Of a stretch of DNA of 24,437 nucleotides, positions 21,783 to 24,437 are shown one piece after another. The DNA comes from Lingula anatina (taxonomy: Eukaryota; Brachiopoda; Lingulata; Lingulida; Lingulidae). The stretch is from contig NW_019776078.1 in assembly GCF_001039355.2 (NCBI RefSeq), positions 35,566 to 60,002 of the forward strand, read 5' to 3'. Position 1 is the first letter of the stretch. The number at the start of each line of letters is the position of its first letter. The notes under the pieces are model-generated. The model searched no databases. It was not told where the DNA came from and saw nothing but the letters and a program-made list of their open reading frames with translations. Both the position numbers and the translations under genes were made by a program.

Positions 21783-22158
21783 GATTTGTTTCTGTGATAC
21801 GCTAACTACTACGTGGTTAAAATGTCTGGTTTCATGATTAAATGTCAACCGTTTGAGTCACCACTTCCACACCTGACTGGCCGATATCAGCACCAGTTAC
21901 ACCCTTGAAACGGGCTTGACAGAAATCATGGCTGTGATTGGTGGGTTTATTTTGGCACAGCACAAAATGTGTGACTTTGCTGATATCCCCAAAATAAGTT
22001 TTCGTTTTATGTCCATATTTCAGCTTTAATGTTAATTAGACAGCCTAATCAAATATGACATTATCAAAAAATTAAATTATAAAGACTGCATTTGGTTTGC
22101 TGCAGGGCAGTATCACTTGACCTACTTATTGGAAGACACGCTTTTCCGTGCTATAAAA
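21783..22158. promoter_or_regulatory. Putative bidirectional promoter between rhophilin and the divergent gene
   Basis: The two start codons are 376 bp apart in head-to-head orientation. ATTGG at 21937-21941 (CCACCAATCA on the minus strand) is a good CCAAT box, about 155 bp upstream of the rhophilin ATG. No TATA box in a sensible position is seen. A shared promoter is inferred from spacing and orientation. Confidence 0.55.
21809..21835 (-). promoter_or_regulatory. Upstream ORF in the likely rhophilin 5' UTR
   Basis: An ATG at 21835 opens a nine-codon frame (MKPDILTT, stop TAG) that ends 26 nt before the rhophilin ATG in a different frame. If the transcript begins upstream of 21835, this uORF could dampen translation. 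The transcription start is unknown. Confidence 0.4.
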
Positions 22159-22272
22159 ATGCAAAATTCTGCCAGAAAACGAAATGTTGAATCAAAATCG
22201 GAGGTCAGCGACAAATCGGTACGAGAGCTGTGGAATATGGCTATAACAGCAGAAACAGAATGGGAAAATAAG
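22159..22272 (+). CDS. First coding exon of a divergent gene, possibly CIMIP5/C2orf50-like ciliary protein
   Basis: Thirty-eight codons beginning MQNSARKRNVESKSEVSDKS and ending LWNMAITAETEWENK, then a donor GTACCA in phase 0. The frame is open for about 40 codons upstream without another Met, so this ATG is the start. Without splicing it would stop after three more codons. The pattern LW-(5)-AE-(6) fits the start of the conserved block in human C2orf50/CIMIP5 (LWRELLEAERRGQQR-W, from memory), where the next residue is the conserved Trp. Members of that family are small proteins bound inside ciliary doublet microtubules. The similarity is short and the assignment tentative. The existence of the exon is supported by charge-rich composition, donor site and head-to-head position. 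Confidence 0.45.
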
Positions 22273-22284
22273 GTACCATTTTAA

Positions 22285-22460
22285 TACAAAATTGAATATT
22301 TCCTAGGGCCAGGCAAATCATGTACGTAGTCGAGACTCAGCAATGCCAACTGGAGCGTTTAAGGGAAAACACCTGAACCTAATGGTGACCAGCCGGGGAA
22401 GCTCACCCACCGCCATATAGCACTAAACCACTGAGCCATCGAACCCGGGTCTACCCCGAC
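22285..22460 (-). mobile_element. Possible tRNA-derived SINE fragment
   Basis: On the minus strand, TGGCTCAGTGG at 22438-22428 is a perfect Pol III A box (TGGCNNAGTGG), followed by TTTAGTGCTATATGGCGGTG. A weak B-box-like GGTTCAGGTGT lies at 22379-22369, about 48 nt later. The segment is more GC-rich than its surroundings. Upstream GGGTTCGATGG also resembles a B box but is on the wrong side of the A box. No poly-A tail is clear. It is not a functional tRNA: no cloverleaf can be built. Ends are approximate. Confidence 0.4.
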
Positions 22461-23590
22461 CAGTCACTACATAGCATAACCCCAGCAAGACAATATCCCT
22501 CCCTAGCACCCCTGTTCACCTTTTCTGGACCTGGTAGTTAATTACCAAACTTAACGACGGAGAGTGAAAAATAAAAAAAAAAAATAGTAGTCAGTTAATC
22601 TAAATCCTAGAAACTGGTTTTATTAGGACTGAGTCTAAGCCTTATGAGTGCAAATTTTAATGAACTCTAAGTGTTCATTCCCAATGAAGATATATTGTTC
22701 TACGTAGATTGATCTTTTTATGCGGGGACTCTCACTGAATGCAGTCTGGCATTGACTAATGAGTGTAAAGCAGAAAAGCTTGTGATTACAGGAGTATGTT
22801 GGAAATAAGAAGAGACGTGTTAATCTGTGTTTATCTTGGCCTAGCTGCTGTCACAACATTCATCAGCAACAACAAAAAGATATTATAAGTACAAATTGCC
22901 ATTATAATGTTAAAAATTGTATGCATATACACTAACTTTCACCTCTGTAAGGTGGACAAATATTAAACAATATGAAAAGTAATGCAATCGTACATTGTTA
23001 GGGATACCATGCACTAAGTCCTCATAATTTTATGGTAATATGAAAGAGAGGGAAGAAGAAAAAGAAGAAAAATGCATCTTTTTTGACCTAGAATATTGGA
23101 TATAGACTACTAGTAATCTCCATTTCCATCTGACATTCATCTCCATCCAAAATATCACAATGTGCCAATGATTGTGTTTTACTCATTTCAACTAATGCAA
23201 TGGGGTGCAGTTTGCCTTCAAAGTAACACTGTATAACCCAGCTTTATGCACTTTGTACATTTACTTTATAAAACACATACAACCAATAGTTTAGGCCATT
23301 TGAGGTGAAGGAAATTTTAATACGGGAATCACTGAACTTGAAGAATTGAAGTGAAAGTCAAACTCTGTGCACAAACAAAACGGAGCTCCACAATTTATTA
23401 ATGTTACTGTAACAAGATAAGATAAAGGTTGAACTAGACATCTGTATTCTACTAGTATGATAGACTTTTGAATCTGTTTCTCCTCTCTACGTGCTGTAAG
23501 CATCCTTACACTTTCAACATACTGGTTAGTTGTATCACAGGAACATGGAGACCAGCTTGTCATATGGGAAATGCTATGTACAAATGTCAG
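22461..23590 (+). other. Probable intron or flank of the divergent gene, no clear feature
   Basis: AT-rich sequence with a short A run near 22575 and a purine run near 23040-23070. No further exon with splice sites could be supported. Confidence 0.5.
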
Positions 23591-23683
23591 AAACTGTTAT
23601 CTAATGATGCTTATAAATTAAGAAAGGAAACTTTGAAAGGCCATGACCCCTGGGGAAACAAGACATTAAGAAGACTATTTTAA
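23591..23683 (+). CDS. Weak candidate terminal exon of the divergent gene
   Basis: A frame beginning after ATGTCAG and running 30 codons to TAA is in phase with the exon at 22159-22272. It contains LKGHDPWGNK, which resembles LKDYDPMGNK in human C2orf50 (from memory). Against it: the acceptor has no pyrimidine tract, the conserved Trp and NW of the family are missing, the joined product would be only 68 residues, and no AATAAA follows closely. Confidence 0.2.
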   Translation, partial: KLLSNDAYKLRKETLKGHDPWGNKTLRRLF

Positions 23684-23941
23684 ATGAAATGAACAAGCAC
23701 ATTGATCTTCAGTTGAGATGTTGGCTACGTGGCATTTAGCAATTCTCTAGGTGAAAGATATTCAATTTTTGGGATTAATTGTGTTTAGTGTGTTTGTGAT
23801 ACTATGGGTTGTAATGCTTCAAAGGTACTTAAGTCTGCAGTATATATCAATTGGATATTGATTAGTTTATGTCATTTGTAACATTCACTCAGTTTGTGAT
23901 TCTAACATAAAAATTGATGAAAAGAATATCTGTCTGTTTTT
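23684..23941. other. No recognisable feature
   Basis: AT-rich sequence between the candidate exon and the palindrome. TCTGTCTG occurs just before the palindrome. Confidence 0.5.
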
Positions 23942-23969
23942 ATGTACAGACACAGATGTGTCTGTACAT
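23942..23969. repeat. Perfect 28-bp palindrome (13-bp arms)
   Basis: ATGTACAGACACA, the spacer GA, then TGTGTCTGTACAT. It is followed at about 23985-24025 by GTCGCCGTCGCCG-type trinucleotide repeats and then by the 159-bp tandem array. Confidence 0.95.
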
Positions 23970-24100
23970 ATTGCCATCACCTGCGTCTGTCGTCGCCGTC
24001 GCCGATCATGTCGCCGTCGCCGTGCACTTTCAGCATTAACACCATAAGTGGAAGACAGTTTTACTTTTTGGCTTTATATTTACAGAGCTGATGCATATTC

Positions 24101-24437
24101 ATAAAACACAGGTCAAGTTCGAAAATCAGCATGATCGGGCCATTATTATAGAATTTATGCTGTTTTTTCACTTTTCAGCATATATGCAACACTGTTAACA
24201 CATTTCAAGGAAAACTGATAGGCCTGTTGTCATGAAACTCACAGGAGTAATCAATCTTACTAAAACGCAGATCAAGTTCGAAAATCGGCTTGATCGGGCC
24301 ACTATTTTAGTAGTTATGCTGTTTTTTCACTTTTCAGCATATATGCAACACTGTTAACACATTTCAAGGAAAACCCATAGGCCTGTTGTCATGAAACTCA
24401 CAGGAGTAATCAATCTTACTAAAACGCAGGTCAAGTT
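24101..24437. repeat. Tandem array with 159-bp period, running off the right edge
   Basis: The landmark G(G/A)TCAAGTTCGAAAATC begins at 24111 and 24270, and the third unit starts at 24429. The two complete units are about 90% identical; shared blocks include TGCTGTTTTTTCACTTTTCAG, seen near 24160 and 24319. The left boundary is near 24101. No coding capacity. Confidence 0.95.

Noticed and set aside
22152-22158. TATAAAA as a TATA box for the divergent gene
   Set aside because: It directly abuts the ATG, so transcription driven by it would start inside the coding exon.
23985-24025. GTCGCC repeats as a coding Val-Ala repeat
   Set aside because: The frame is short and the tract sits between a palindrome and a tandem array. 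It is a simple repeat.
24101-24437. Tandem array as a CRISPR
   Set aside because: The whole 159-bp unit is conserved with no variable spacers, and the context is an animal genome.

Overview
The window looks like nuclear DNA from an invertebrate animal. It is AT-rich, has no dense ORFs, RBSs or operons, and carries one long gene split into short exons by GT-AG introns, with microsatellites and small DNA transposons between them. A mollusc or another marine invertebrate is my guess. That guess rests mainly on the repeat style and is low confidence; the protein alone does not fix the phylum.

The main gene is on the minus strand. It is an orthologue of rhophilin (RHPN1/RHPN2), a Rho-GTPase-binding scaffold with the order HR1 - BRO1 - PDZ. 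I reconstructed 15 coding exons, from the start codon at 21782 down to an exon ending at 113. All 14 junctions between them have GT/AG borders and keep one open frame of 534 codons. The left edge cuts the gene inside the intron after exon 15, so the second half of the PDZ domain and the C-terminal tail lie outside the window. Introns are short (about 0.25-0.5 kb) in the 3' part and long (0.8-5.7 kb) in the 5' part.

About 376 bp from the rhophilin start codon, on the plus strand, a clean 38-codon first exon (22159-22272) with a donor site begins a second gene, giving a head-to-head pair that probably shares a promoter (a CCAAT box lies between them). Its N-terminus weakly resembles the small ciliary microtubule-inner-protein family that includes human C2orf50/CIMIP5. 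No convincing second exon was found.

The long introns and the right flank hold mobile DNA: three related PIF/Harbinger-like MITEs (10079-10292, 12373-12596, ~18407-18687), two long-TIR MITEs of a second Harbinger-like family (4815-4969, 20060-20237), two copies of an hAT-like MITE (7329-7530, 14761-14992), a ~50-bp minisatellite (8799-9072), a possible tRNA-derived SINE (~22285-22460), and a 159-bp tandem array preceded by a perfect 28-bp palindrome at the right edge. I saw no rRNA, tRNA, CRISPR or prokaryotic feature.

The most interesting patterns are these: one MITE is flanked exactly by a 55-bp direct duplication; and two nested pairs of inverted MITE copies surround exon 3 (and exons 3+4), an arrangement expected to promote exon circularisation or in-frame skipping within the Rho-binding region.
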